Source: CAZTNW01 sp964614945 (GTDB lineage: Bacteria; Caldisericota; JANLFM01). From it: 64,000 bases of DNA. Positions within the stretch are counted from its first letter, which is position 1. Every line of letters starts with the position of its first letter. The translations under genes and the position numbers were made by a program. Of the stretch, positions 26,320 through 35,348 are shown piece after piece. Location of the stretch: assembly GCA_964614945.1 (NCBI GenBank), contig CAZTNW010000003.1, positions 62,001 through 126,000 on the forward strand, given 5' to 3'. The notes beneath the pieces were generated by a model. The model saw only the letters and a program-made list of their open reading frames with translations. It was not told the DNA's origin and made no database searches.

Positions 26320-27026
26320 ACTATCACCTCAGGTATTCTACACTTATCCAGTTTCAAGGCCCACCGAGGGCGTGATGTTGTAAGTAGCCAGGGCGAGCTA
26401 TCGAAAGTCAGTGCTGGAGAAATACCTCTCATAACACTGCCAGATGTCAGCAGTGAGTCCCCCCTATAAGCGAAACTCTTTCAATCACCTTCCCCCTGTG
26501 CCTCATCTAAGATAGATGGGCAATGTCCTCTTCGATACTGCATCCTGCGGTTAGCAACCGCGAATTCTTCTTCTCCCGGGTCGAATGTCGAGTCAGCAAC
26601 ATCGGAGTAGAAACTTGCTACTTGGAATCTGCCCCTCAAAAGCTCCTTTCTAGCTCCTCCAGGCTAAAATACTGCAACCAGTTAACGGTATGTGTGTAAC
26701 TAGCTTCAATGATCATATTTATCAAGTACTACTCTTTCTTCTTCGTACTTGAACGTATCAAGAAACCTATAGTACTTTTGCGGGTGGGAGAAGTCCAGTC
26801 AACCTAGACTACGCACTCGACCGATCTATCAACAAATGCAGCATTACGCGATGAGATCTCGATCTTTCCATTCAGGTGGCAAGAGAGCATCTGCCTGGAA
26901 GTATGCTCATCCGTCCATAGTGGCCCTTTTTCCTTTCTGCTGTCCCATCACAATGTTGTGCTGAGCATAAGCGCTGCGGCTGACTCAGGTCGAAGCGGTT
27001 TCACCTCATTCCTGTTCTTGCCCTGC
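26320..27026. other. Intergenic region with a methyltransferase relic
   Basis: This 707-bp gap holds the promoter region of the two-component operon (from about 26320) and the methyltransferase relic at 26550-26930. From 26931 to 27026 I see nothing beyond the end of cysE. Confidence 0.5.
26550..26930 (-). pseudogene. Internally deleted copy of the 18866-19705 methyltransferase
   Basis: Two blocks match the intact methyltransferase gene. 26550-26790 resembles about 18885-19130 (for example the shared CAACATC-GAGTAGAAAC). 26820-26925 resembles about 19530-19640 (GATGAGAT, CATTCAGGTGG). About 400 bp including the SAM-binding motif are missing between them, and the frame is broken. It is a relic of a second methyltransferase copy. 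Confidence 0.8.
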
Positions 27027-27758
27027 TCACTCGCTGCCCTCATCTCCTTCATGCGGTAAGGTTGAGTCTAAAGGCATTTCGCTGGCTCTCAATTTAGACT
27101 CATCGTCGGCGGAGAAGATTCCGCACGACCGCTCGAGCATCTCCAGGCGCTTCCTTAGTTCTTCCTGCTCTTTCATGAGATAACTCATAGCTTCGGCTAC
27201 AGGGTCGGGGAGCCTTCCATGCTCAAGGTCCATAAAGTGCTTGCGTTTATCTTCTACGATTCTTCCTGGAACTCCGACCACTGTGGCTGCAGGGGGGACC
27301 GATTTCAGGACCACAGAACAGGCTCCGATTTTAGCATCGTCTCCAATGGTAACGGCACCCAGGACAACTGCCCCGGCGCCAATGACTACATTGTTGCCAA
27401 TCGTGGGGTGGCGTTTTCCTTTTCTCAAGCTTGTTCCTCCCAGGACAGCGCCCTGATAAATCAGGACATCATCTCCAATCTCGGTAGTCTCCCCGATAAC
27501 TACGCCAGCTCCGTGGTCGATGAAGAAACGCCTCCCGATTTTTGCCCCGGGATGAATTTCAATGCCAGTAAAAAAGCGAGCTAAATGAGAGATAAAGCGC
27601 GCCAGAAAAAACAACTTCTTCTGCCAGAGAAAGTGGGCCAGACGATGGAACCAGAGGGCGTGAACTCCCGGATAACACATTAAAATCTCCAGGGTGCCTC
27701 TGGCAGCAGGGTCTCTGGCGAATACTGTCTGGATGTCTTCTTTCAGAGTTTTAAGCAT
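27027..27758 (-). CDS. cysE: Serine O-acetyltransferase
   Basis: CysE acetylates L-serine with acetyl-CoA, the first step of cysteine synthesis. The 243-residue protein has an N-terminal helical region and a left-handed beta-helix with hexapeptide repeats (IHPGAKIGRRFFIDHGAG, VVIGETTEIG, IGNNVVIGAGAVVLG). The catalytic Asp/His are in FIDHGAG. A long acidic tail of about 50 residues follows the usual end (GVPGRIV); it contains coiled-coil-like YLMKEQEELRKRLEMLERS. It follows cysK by about 46 bp on the same strand. Confidence 0.93.
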   Translation of the reverse strand: MLKTLKEDIQTVFARDPAARGTLEILMCYPGVHALWFHRLAHFLWQKKLFFLARFISHLARFFTGIEIHPGAKIGRRFFIDHGAGVVIGETTEIGDDVLIYQGAVLGGTSLRKGKRHPTIGNNVVIGAGAVVLGAVTIGDDAKIGACSVVLKSVPPAATVVGVPGRIVEDKRKHFMDLEHGRLPDPVAEAMSYLMKEQEELRKRLEMLERSCGIFSADDESKLRASEMPLDSTLPHEGDEGSE

Positions 27759-27804
27759 ATATGTTCTCCGTGTGGGAATTCCTCTCTCTTAACCAATCTG
27801 AGCT

Positions 27805-28796
27805 TCAAAGGTCTTGAAAAAGCCAAGTGGAGAGATAGCGCTCACCTGTATCAGGAAGGATAGCCGTAATAAGTTTCCCCGTGTTTTCTGGCCTTCGGGC
27901 TACCTCTAAGGCCGCCCAGACCGCAGCTCCTGAAGATATTCCAGCTAATATTCCTTCTTCTCTGGCCAACCTCCTGGCCATGAGTCCGGCGTCGTCGTTG
28001 GCGACCCTGATAACTTCATCGAGCAGACCACCTCCAGCACCTCGGGAATAAAACCGGCCCCAATTCCCTGAATCCTGTGTGTGCCTGGCTTCCCTCCGGA
28101 GAGGACGGGGGAACTTTCAGGCTCGACAGCGATGGCTTTGAATCCCTTTTTCCTCTCTTTCAAAACCTCCGCCGCTCCAGTAATCGTACCTCCAGTTCCC
28201 ACCCCCGCCACTAAAATATCCACCTTTCCCTCGGTATCCCTCCATATCTCCTCAGCAGTAGTCAACCTGTGAATTTCAGGGTTGGCAGGATTCTTAAACT
28301 GCTGAAGCAGGAGAGAGTCAGGATTCTCGGCCGCCAGTTGCTCTGCTTTCCTCACTGCTCCAGATATCCCTTCCAGTCCGGGAGTCAGAACCAGCTCCGC
28401 TCCGAACATCGAAAGGAGCTGTCTTCTCTCGAGGGACATCGTGTCAGGCATGGTCAGGATGAGCCTGTATCCTCTGGCAGCGCAGACAGAAGCCAGGGCG
28501 ATACCTGTATTCCCGCTCGTGGGTTCGACAAGAACCGTATTTTTATTGATCAACCCTCTTTCTTCGGCATCGGCGATCATGGAAACCCCAATCCTGTCTT
28601 TGCCGCTGCCAGTAGGATTGAATGCCTCCAACTTGGCCACAACAGTTGCCCGCAGCCCCTCTGTTATCCTGTTTAACCTGACGAGCGGAGTGTTCCCTAT
28701 CAATTCCGCCACATCTCTGGCAATACCCCTGGCTAACCTCGGTATGCTCAGGGCTTTATAATGAAGGATGTCCAATTCTTTAGCTTTCTCTCTCAT
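27805..28796 (-). pseudogene. cysK: Cysteine synthase CysK, interrupted by a frameshift
   Basis: CysK makes cysteine from O-acetylserine and sulfide with PLP. The N-terminal 250 residues are intact: PLP lysine in NPTGSGKDRIGVSMI, TSGNTGIALA, and the GTGGTITGA phosphate loop. After GFIPEVLEVV the frame is lost near 28024-28032 and stops at 27945. One added base restores LLDEVIRVANDDAG, then GILAGISSGAAVWAALEVA to a normal end (FQDL) at 27805. The reading frame is otherwise well conserved, so this is either a very recent mutation or a base-calling error. It lies 26 bp after trpA with AAGGAGGG before its ATG. Confidence 0.88.
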
Positions 28797-28822
28797 TTAA
28801 ACCCTCCTTATGAGCTATCCCT

Positions 28823-29686
28823 TCACAATATGTCACTTAAGAAAATCCCCCTCCTTTCAATCTTCCCTTTATCCTCGTCAGTTATCGTAGCGCCTCTCTC
28901 CCTGTGACGAGCTGACCCTCCGGATGTGCATTCCTTTATGAATTTTTCTACTCCCGAGATGCCTGTTTTCTCGTAGAGGTGAATAATATGGCTCCCCACG
29001 ACAGCGATGTCGGCCAGTCCTTCCAGCTGTCGAACCTGCACCGCGGAGGATATGCCAAAACCAGCGGCAACTGGCAGCTTGGACCTCTCTCGGATTTCTT
29101 TTATAAAATTAATCCCCTCTTCACCTATTCTTTTGACTTCACCGGTAATTCCTACCCTTAAGGTAATGTAGATGAAACCCTTTGATATGCGCAAAATTTC
29201 CCCGAGCCTTCCTTTCTTAGGGCCGGGAGAAACAACATTGATCGGATAAATTCCCACCCGGCGAGCATAGTCGAAATATCCCTCGACCCTTTCGTCGAAG
29301 GTCAAATCGGGAATGATGAGCCCGCTGAGGCCGGAGTCCCTAGACCTCCTCACGAATTTCTCAAGGCCCATCTGGAAAGGAATATTGGCGTAAGTCATGA
29401 AGAGGAGAGGAATATTAATCCTCTTTTTCAAACGTTCGGCAAGCTGAAAACATTGGCAGGGAGTGATACCATGGTCGAGAGCTATCTGGTTAGCTGCCAT
29501 GATAGTCCGGCCGTCTGCCAGAGGATCGGAAAAAGGGATCTGAATCTCGATAAGGTCGACTCCGTACTCTGCCATTGCCAGGGCAATCTCGCCGGATTTT
29601 TCGAGGTCTGGATATCCGGCCACAATATGAGTCATGAGTTTCAATTCCTTCTTCCCGGAGAAAATATGGTCGATAGGATTATCCAC
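28823..29686 (-). CDS. trpA: Tryptophan synthase alpha subunit
   Basis: TrpA cleaves indole-3-glycerol phosphate to indole and glyceraldehyde-3-phosphate. The 287-residue TIM barrel has the catalytic Glu in LIEIQIPFSDPLADG and Asp in the same motif, plus the phosphate-binding GFGISSA and VVGSHII. The C-terminus is longer than usual by some 20 residues. It overlaps trpB by 8 nt, as expected for a coupled alpha/beta pair, and is the last trp gene. Confidence 0.93.
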   Translation of the reverse strand: MDNPIDHIFSGKKELKLMTHIVAGYPDLEKSGEIALAMAEYGVDLIEIQIPFSDPLADGRTIMAANQIALDHGITPCQCFQLAERLKKRINIPLLFMTYANIPFQMGLEKFVRRSRDSGLSGLIIPDLTFDERVEGYFDYARRVGIYPINVVSPGPKKGRLGEILRISKGFIYITLRVGITGEVKRIGEEGINFIKEIRERSKLPVAAGFGISSAVQVRQLEGLADIAVVGSHIIHLYEKTGISGVEKFIKECTSGGSARHRERGATITDEDKGKIERRGIFLSDIL

Positions 29687-30911
29687 TTTCCGCCTCTTCC
29701 CTTAAGAACCGCGCCCAGTTCTCGCGGTCGATCTTCTTTGCTGTAATAAAAATGTCCTTATCACCCCTCCCGGAGATATTAACGACAATGAGGGTGTCCG
29801 GGCCATACTCCCTCGCTTTCCTAAGGGCCCAGGAAAGTGCGTGTGCGGATTCCAGGGCAGGAATGATCCCTTCCAGGCGGGCCAGCGTCCTGTAGCCGAC
29901 CATGGCTTCTTCGTCGCTGACTTTTTCAAACATGATGGTGCCTGCGTCATGAAGGAAGGCAAGCTCAGGCCCGATCCCCGGATAATCCAGGCCAGCGCTT
30001 ATGGAGTGTGTTGGAGCAAGCTGTCCGTATCTGTCCTGGATAAAATAGGATTTATAGCCCTGAGCTATTCCGGCCCGGCCGTGCTTGCTGAATCGCAGGG
30101 CGTTTTCGCCAAAACCGTTACCTTTCCCTCCCGCTTCGACAGCTACAAACTGGATGCGCTTTTCCCTCAGAAAGGGATAAAAAAACCCCATGGCATTTGA
30201 CCCTCCTCCGCAGCAGGCGATCATTACATCGGGGAGCCTGCCCTCGATTTCGAGCATCTGTTTTTTCACTTCTTTTCCGATGATGGATTGAAAATCTCGC
30301 ACAATAACCGGGTAGGGATGAGGACCGACAACCGAGCCCAGGAGGTAATGGGTGTCCCTGAGATTTTCAATCCAGTGCTTCAAAGCCATATTAACTGCAT
30401 CCTTGAGGGTTTTTGCTCCCTCCTTAACAGGGACGACATCCGCCCCCAGGAGCCTCATAGAGAAGACATTGGGATGCTGCCTTTTCATGTCGACCTCTCC
30501 CATGAAAATGGTACATCCGAGGCCAAACTTGGCACAGACAGAGGCTGTGGCCAGCCCGTGTTGACCCGCTCCGGTCTCGGCGACAATTTTCTTTTTGCCC
30601 ATTTTCCTGGCCAGGAGGGCCTGGCCGATGACATTATTTATCTTATGCGCTCCGGTATGGGCGAGGCCCTCCAGCTTTAAATAAATCCTGCCTCCTTTAT
30701 TCGCCGAAGTCAGGTTCTCGGCAAAATAAAGCGGAGTAGGCCTTCCGCAGTAGTTCCGGAGAAGAAAAGCAAGTTCTTTTTTGAAAGCTCTTTCTTTCTT
30801 ACAGAAAAAATAAGCCTCCTCTAGTTCATCAAGGGCGGGGATGAGCATTTCGGGTACGAAGCGGCCTCCGAAGTCGCCGAAATATCTGCAGAATTTTTTA
30901 ACCTTTTCCAT
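29679..30911 (-). CDS. trpB: Tryptophan synthase beta subunit
   Basis: TrpB condenses indole with serine using PLP. The 410-residue protein has the PLP lysine in HTGAHKINN, the phosphate-binding CCGGGSNAMG, and the TrpB1-type AETGAGQHGLATA. The C-terminus ends with NISGRGDKDIF. Length and motifs match the ordinary alpha-partnered TrpB1 type. It overlaps trpF by 14 nt and trpA by 8 nt. Confidence 0.95.
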   Translation of the reverse strand: MEKVKKFCRYFGDFGGRFVPEMLIPALDELEEAYFFCKKERAFKKELAFLLRNYCGRPTPLYFAENLTSANKGGRIYLKLEGLAHTGAHKINNVIGQALLARKMGKKKIVAETGAGQHGLATASVCAKFGLGCTIFMGEVDMKRQHPNVFSMRLLGADVVPVKEGAKTLKDAVNMALKHWIENLRDTHYLLGSVVGPHPYPVIVRDFQSIIGKEVKKQMLEIEGRLPDVMIACCGGGSNAMGFFYPFLREKRIQFVAVEAGGKGNGFGENALRFSKHGRAGIAQGYKSYFIQDRYGQLAPTHSISAGLDYPGIGPELAFLHDAGTIMFEKVSDEEAMVGYRTLARLEGIIPALESAHALSWALRKAREYGPDTLIVVNISGRGDKDIFITAKKIDRENWARFLREEAESG

Positions 30912-31530
30912 TTTCCCCTCTTATTCTTCTGATAATGGAAAAAAACCTGGTCATCTTCTCAATGCTTTTTTTTCTGGCATGCTCTTCCAGAAAACTTGAA
31001 GCGTCAACTCCATATGGTCTCAGGCAGGCAACTTCTTCAACATTTTCAGAGCTTAGGCCTCCGGCGATGATGATCCGGAATTCTCTCCTGACGGCCTCTT
31101 GGGCGATTGCCCAGTCGAAGGGCACAGAGGTTCCGCCTTGCTTACCTTCTACATATGTATCGAGGAGAAATGTCTCACAGTCGTAGGAATTCATTTGCTC
31201 AAGTGATTCCTGGCTCCTGACCCGGATAACTTTCCAGAAAGGCAGGCCGAGTTTCCGGCAGTAATCCGGCGATTCATCGCCATGAAGCTGGACGATATCG
31301 AGCCCGGTCTCATAATATATCCTTCTAATGCCTTCTCGGGTTTCGTTAACAAAAACCCCGACCTTTTTTACAGGCAAAGAAAATTGTCTGGACAGATTTT
31401 TAACGAAAGGAGGGGAAACGTAACGTGGGGATAATCGGTAAAAGATAAAGCCTGCGAAATCAGCGCCAAATGAAGCGACGGCCAGGTAATCCTCGAGATT
31501 GGTGATCCCACAGATCTTCACTTTAAGCAT
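30898..31530 (-). CDS. trpF: Phosphoribosylanthranilate isomerase
   Basis: TrpF isomerises phosphoribosylanthranilate to CdRP. The 210-residue TIM barrel begins with the family motif VKICGITNLEDY (catalytic Cys), followed by ADFAGFIFYRLSPRYV, DIVQLHGDE and catalytic Asp in FLLDTYVEGKQGGTS. IIAGGLSSENV and PYGVDASSFLE follow; the usual motif is GVDvSSGvE. It overlaps trpC by 8 nt. Confidence 0.93.
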   Translation of the reverse strand: MLKVKICGITNLEDYLAVASFGADFAGFIFYRLSPRYVSPPFVKNLSRQFSLPVKKVGVFVNETREGIRRIYYETGLDIVQLHGDESPDYCRKLGLPFWKVIRVRSQESLEQMNSYDCETFLLDTYVEGKQGGTSVPFDWAIAQEAVRREFRIIIAGGLSSENVEEVACLRPYGVDASSFLEEHARKKSIEKMTRFFSIIRRIRGENGKG

Positions 31531-32293
31531 TCATCAGCTCTTCCAATTTTTCCCCGGGAGATAAGGAAGCGCAGAGGGCTTCGCCGACCAGGACACCTGA
31601 AAACCCGGCATCTTTCAGCTCCCGAATATGAGACGGGGAATGAATTCCGGATTCACTGATGACTTTGATGGATTCCGGTATGAGCCTCTTCAAGTTGAAC
31701 GATGTTTCCCTGTCAATCGCAAAAGTCTCCAGATCCCTGTTATTGATCCCTATGATCTTCGGATTGAGCTTCAGAGCACGGAAGAGCTCTTCTTCAGTAT
31801 GAACCTCCATGATAACCTGCAGGTCAAGGTGCAAGGCCTCCATATAGAGCAGTTTCAGGTTTTCATCATCTAAGCAGGCCACAATGAGAAGAATGAAGTC
31901 AGCGCCGAGGTTGTAAGATTCATAAATCTGGTAAGGGTGAATGAGAAAATCCTTGCGCAGCACAGGAATTCTGATATTCCTTGCAATGGCTTTCAAATCC
32001 TCTTTCGAGCCAGAAAAGAAGTTCTTTTCCGTGAGGACAGAGATCGCCCCTGCCCCCGCTCTCTCGTATAGTCTGGCCAGATCGAGAGCGTTAAGATCTT
32101 CTCGGATCATCCCTTTTGCGGGAGAGGCTTTTTTTACTTCGGCGATGAAGAAAAAACCTGTCTCCATCAGTTGAAGGACATCGAGAGGCGGCTTCCTTTC
32201 CAGAAGATGGAATGAATCGGGGCGGAATGAATCAAAATTCTCCCGCTCTTCGATTAAAATCCGGCTGGTGATCCGTTGCAGGATAACTTTCAT
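31523..32293 (-). CDS. trpC: Indole-3-glycerol phosphate synthase
   Basis: TrpC converts CdRP to indole-3-glycerol phosphate. The 256-residue barrel has FIAEVKKASPAKGMI (catalytic Lys), ISVLTEKNFFSG, VLRKDFLIHPYQIYES, IIGINNRDLETF and VISESGI. All catalytic residues are present. The start overlaps the trpGD stop by 4 nt (ATGA). Confidence 0.95.
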   Translation of the reverse strand: MKVILQRITSRILIEERENFDSFRPDSFHLLERKPPLDVLQLMETGFFFIAEVKKASPAKGMIREDLNALDLARLYERAGAGAISVLTEKNFFSGSKEDLKAIARNIRIPVLRKDFLIHPYQIYESYNLGADFILLIVACLDDENLKLLYMEALHLDLQVIMEVHTEEELFRALKLNPKIIGINNRDLETFAIDRETSFNLKRLIPESIKVISESGIHSPSHIRELKDAGFSGVLVGEALCASLSPGEKLEELMNA

Positions 32294-33879
32294 GCGTTTG
32301 TAATCCTGATCAGTTCCTCAAGCTTTTTCATGGCGGCACCTGAATCTATGGAGGTCTTGGCTTTGCTGATGGCCTCTTCCAGTGTTTGGGCCGCCTTGGC
32401 AAGATAGATGGCTGCAGCAGCATTGAGGACAACCACATCCCTTCGGGGGCCTTTTTCTCCTCCGAGCACAGAGAGGACAATCTCACAGTTAGTCTTCAGG
32501 TCTCCTCCCCTCAGATCTTTTTTCTGGCAATAGGCGAAGCCGTAATTACGCGGGTCAAAAATCATATGCCGCATCCAGCCCTGGTTAATCTCGACAATCT
32601 TTGTCGACCCGTTGAGGGTGATTTCATCGAGGCCATCGCTTCCATGAACTACCATCGCTCTGGCTGTACCCAGCGATATGAGAGTTCTGGCGATTTTTTC
32701 CATGATGGAATCGTCAAACACGCCCATAATCTGGCAGTCGGCTCCGGCTGGATTGGTCAATGGCCCCAACATGTTGAAGATGGTCCTAATTCCCATTTCC
32801 ACCCTCACGGGTACGGCATGTTTCATCGAGAGATGGAGTTTTGGAGCAAAGAGAAAGGCCAGACCTGCGAGCTGGAGGGCTTTCTCGAGAATTTCGGGAC
32901 CAGGGGTGATATTGACACCGAGAGCTTCCATGAGGTCAGCGCTTCCACAGCGGGAAGTAATCGACCTGTTTCCGTGCTTTGCAACGCAGACGCCTGCTCC
33001 TGCAATAACAAAGGAGGCGCAGGTAGATATGTTAAAAGTTCCGCTCCCGTCGCCCCCTGTGCCGCAAGTATCGACAAGAATTTTTCCTTCCGGCTTCCTG
33101 ACAGGGGTAGCCTTCCTCCTCATCACCCGGACAAAGCCTGTAATTTCGGAGACAGCTTCGCCCTTGATCGCCAGCGCTGTCAGAAAAGAGGCTATCTGGG
33201 CAGGAGTAGCAGACCCTGAGGTTATCTCGTTCATGACTTTTTCCGCCTCGTCCTCGCTGAGGTCTATTCCGGCCGATACTTTCTTTATCGCTGATTGGAT
33301 AATGCTTGGAAGAGGTTCCGGGCTCAGAAAGTTCATGAGGAGCTCAGTGCCATTCTCGGTCCCGATTGATTCCGGATGAAACTGTAGACCCTCGATAGTG
33401 TAAAGCTTATGCCGGATGCCCATGATTTCGTTGTCCTCTGTCCAGGCAGAAATCTCCAGTTCTTCGGGGAGGAAGGTTCGGTCGATGACGAGCGAGTGAT
33501 AGCGAATTGCCGGAAAAGGACTCTTGATCCTGGCGAATATCCCTTTCCCGTCATGGTAAATATCGGAGGATTTTCCGTGGTAAAGTGTGGACGCCTTCAC
33601 GACTTTCGTTCCGAAAGCGACACCGATAGCCTGATGCCCCAAGCAAATCCCGAGAATCGGGACTTTTCCGGCAAACTTTCTGATGAGCTCGATGCAGATC
33701 CCCGCCTTTTCAGGTCTGCCCGGCCCGGGTGAAAGAACGATATGGGAGGGTGCCAGCTCTTCTACCTGGGCGAGGTCGATGGCATCGTTCCGTTTGACCA
33801 TAACCTCTTGCCCCGTTTTTCTGATCGTCTGATAGATATTGAAGGCGAAAGAATCATAGTTATCTATGAGAAGAATCAT
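32290..33879 (-). CDS. trpGD: Fused anthranilate synthase glutaminase and phosphoribosyltransferase (TrpG-TrpD)
   Basis: A 529-residue bifunctional protein. Residues 1-190 are the class I glutaminase domain: LSPGPGRPE, nucleophile Cys in GICLGHQAIG, and His/Glu in LQFHPESIG. Residues about 195-529 are anthranilate phosphoribosyltransferase: VDTCGTGGDGSGTFNIST for PRPP binding, then KHGNRSITSRCGSADLMEALG. The fusion is known from enterobacteria and some other groups. It supplies ammonia to TrpE and performs the next step. It overlaps trpE by 20 nt. Confidence 0.95.
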   Translation of the reverse strand: MILLIDNYDSFAFNIYQTIRKTGQEVMVKRNDAIDLAQVEELAPSHIVLSPGPGRPEKAGICIELIRKFAGKVPILGICLGHQAIGVAFGTKVVKASTLYHGKSSDIYHDGKGIFARIKSPFPAIRYHSLVIDRTFLPEELEISAWTEDNEIMGIRHKLYTIEGLQFHPESIGTENGTELLMNFLSPEPLPSIIQSAIKKVSAGIDLSEDEAEKVMNEITSGSATPAQIASFLTALAIKGEAVSEITGFVRVMRRKATPVRKPEGKILVDTCGTGGDGSGTFNISTCASFVIAGAGVCVAKHGNRSITSRCGSADLMEALGVNITPGPEILEKALQLAGLAFLFAPKLHLSMKHAVPVRVEMGIRTIFNMLGPLTNPAGADCQIMGVFDDSIMEKIARTLISLGTARAMVVHGSDGLDEITLNGSTKIVEINQGWMRHMIFDPRNYGFAYCQKKDLRGGDLKTNCEIVLSVLGGEKGPRRDVVVLNAAAAIYLAKAAQTLEEAISKAKTSIDSGAAMKKLEELIRITNA

Positions 33880-35347
33880 GTAGATCTCCTCTGGCGGAAT
33901 TTTCGATCGCTTTCAAGAGAGCTTTGGCTTTGTTGCAGGATTCCTCGTATTCTCTTTCCGGAATGGAATCGGCGACGATTCCCGCTCCTGCCTGCACAGT
34001 GGCCGTATCGTCTTTGATGAGCATGGTCCTGATTGTAATGCAGGAATCCATATTGCCGTTGAAGCCGAGGTTGAAAACTATCCCACCGTATATTCCCCTC
34101 CGTTTCGGTTCCAGCTCATGGATGATTTCCATAGCCCTTATTTTGGGAGCCCCGCTGAGAGTGCCCGCCGGGAAAGCGGCCATGATCACGTCGAAAACAT
34201 CGTAGGAATCATCCAGTTCGGATTTGACCGTGGAGACAATGTGCATGACATGTGAGTACTTCTCGATACTCATGAAATCCGCAACCTCCACGCTTCCTGG
34301 CTTCGAGACTTTTCCCAGGTCGTTCCGGGCGAGGTCGACAAGCATGATGTGCTCGGCGCGTTCTTTCTCATCGGCGAGCAGCTCCCTCGAGATCAGAGAA
34401 TCCTCTGACACAGTAGCTCCCCTTTGTCGCGTCCCTGCAATAGGCTTAACCAAAAGCTCCCTGTTCTGAAGCTTCACCATTACTTCAGGAGAGGAACCTA
34501 TCAGGAAGAAATCATCAAAATCCATAAAGAAGAGGTAAGGAGAAGGGTTAATGATTCTCAGGGCTTTATAGATTTCGAACACATCACATTCTAATTTGAC
34601 CTGAAACTTCTGCGAGAGGACGACCTGAATGATCTCCCCTTCCTCAATATATCTTTGGCTTTTTCGAACGCATTCCAGGAAATAATCTCTTGTCATATCG
34701 CCCTGGAATCCAGACCACCAACCTGGAGGTTCCCGCTCCGGAAGCTCTAGGTTCTGGGAGAGCATTCTCTTTAAGGCATCAATATTCTGGAGCGCTTGCC
34801 TATACTCTTGTTCCGGCCTTTCGCGGGGAAAGGTCATGACGATGATGAAGATCGTTCTCTTGACTGAATCGTAAATTAGAAGACTCTCCGGGATGACCAT
34901 GAGTATGTCAGGAATTCCATCCTCATTCTCTTCGACCGGGATGTTCTCGAAATATTGGATGGCCTCGTAGCCGATATATCCGATCGCTCCTCCAAAAAAA
35001 GGAGGTAGTTCTTCGTAGGAAGGGGCTTTGATTCCTGAGAAGTACTCTCTGATCGCAAGCAGAGGGTTTTGCATCTCTCTGCAAATTTTCGCAGAGGATT
35101 CCCCATTATTTTCAATTATGGAAATGGTGTTCCCTATCGCCTTGATCGTGCATTTGTTTCCAAGCGCAATGAAAGAATACCTCCCCACGTTTTCCCCCTT
35201 TTCTACAGACTCGAGCAGGAATTTAGCTCGGGATTTTAAATAGATGGAAAGGGGGGTCTCAAAATCCGCCCGAATTTCAGAATAAACCGGTATGACGGTG
35301 TATTGCGCAGAATCTGCAAGATACCTTTGTAGATCAGGATAGCTCAT
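33860..35347 (-). CDS. trpE: Anthranilate synthase component I
   Basis: TrpE makes anthranilate from chorismate. The 495-residue protein has an N-terminal domain with the tryptophan-feedback region (IYLKSRAKFLLESVEKGENVGRYSFI, of which SFLLESVE is the usual inhibitor-binding element). The chorismate-binding C-terminus has VVLSQKF, PSPYLFFMDF, KPIAGTRQRGA, DLARNDLGKV and GTLSGAPKIRAMEII. All catalytic residues appear intact. It lies 1 bp after aroC and partners with TrpGD. Confidence 0.95.
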   Translation of the reverse strand: MSYPDLQRYLADSAQYTVIPVYSEIRADFETPLSIYLKSRAKFLLESVEKGENVGRYSFIALGNKCTIKAIGNTISIIENNGESSAKICREMQNPLLAIREYFSGIKAPSYEELPPFFGGAIGYIGYEAIQYFENIPVEENEDGIPDILMVIPESLLIYDSVKRTIFIIVMTFPRERPEQEYRQALQNIDALKRMLSQNLELPEREPPGWWSGFQGDMTRDYFLECVRKSQRYIEEGEIIQVVLSQKFQVKLECDVFEIYKALRIINPSPYLFFMDFDDFFLIGSSPEVMVKLQNRELLVKPIAGTRQRGATVSEDSLISRELLADEKERAEHIMLVDLARNDLGKVSKPGSVEVADFMSIEKYSHVMHIVSTVKSELDDSYDVFDVIMAAFPAGTLSGAPKIRAMEIIHELEPKRRGIYGGIVFNLGFNGNMDSCITIRTMLIKDDTATVQAGAGIVADSIPEREYEESCNKAKALLKAIENSARGDLHDSSHR

Positions 35348-35348
35348 T

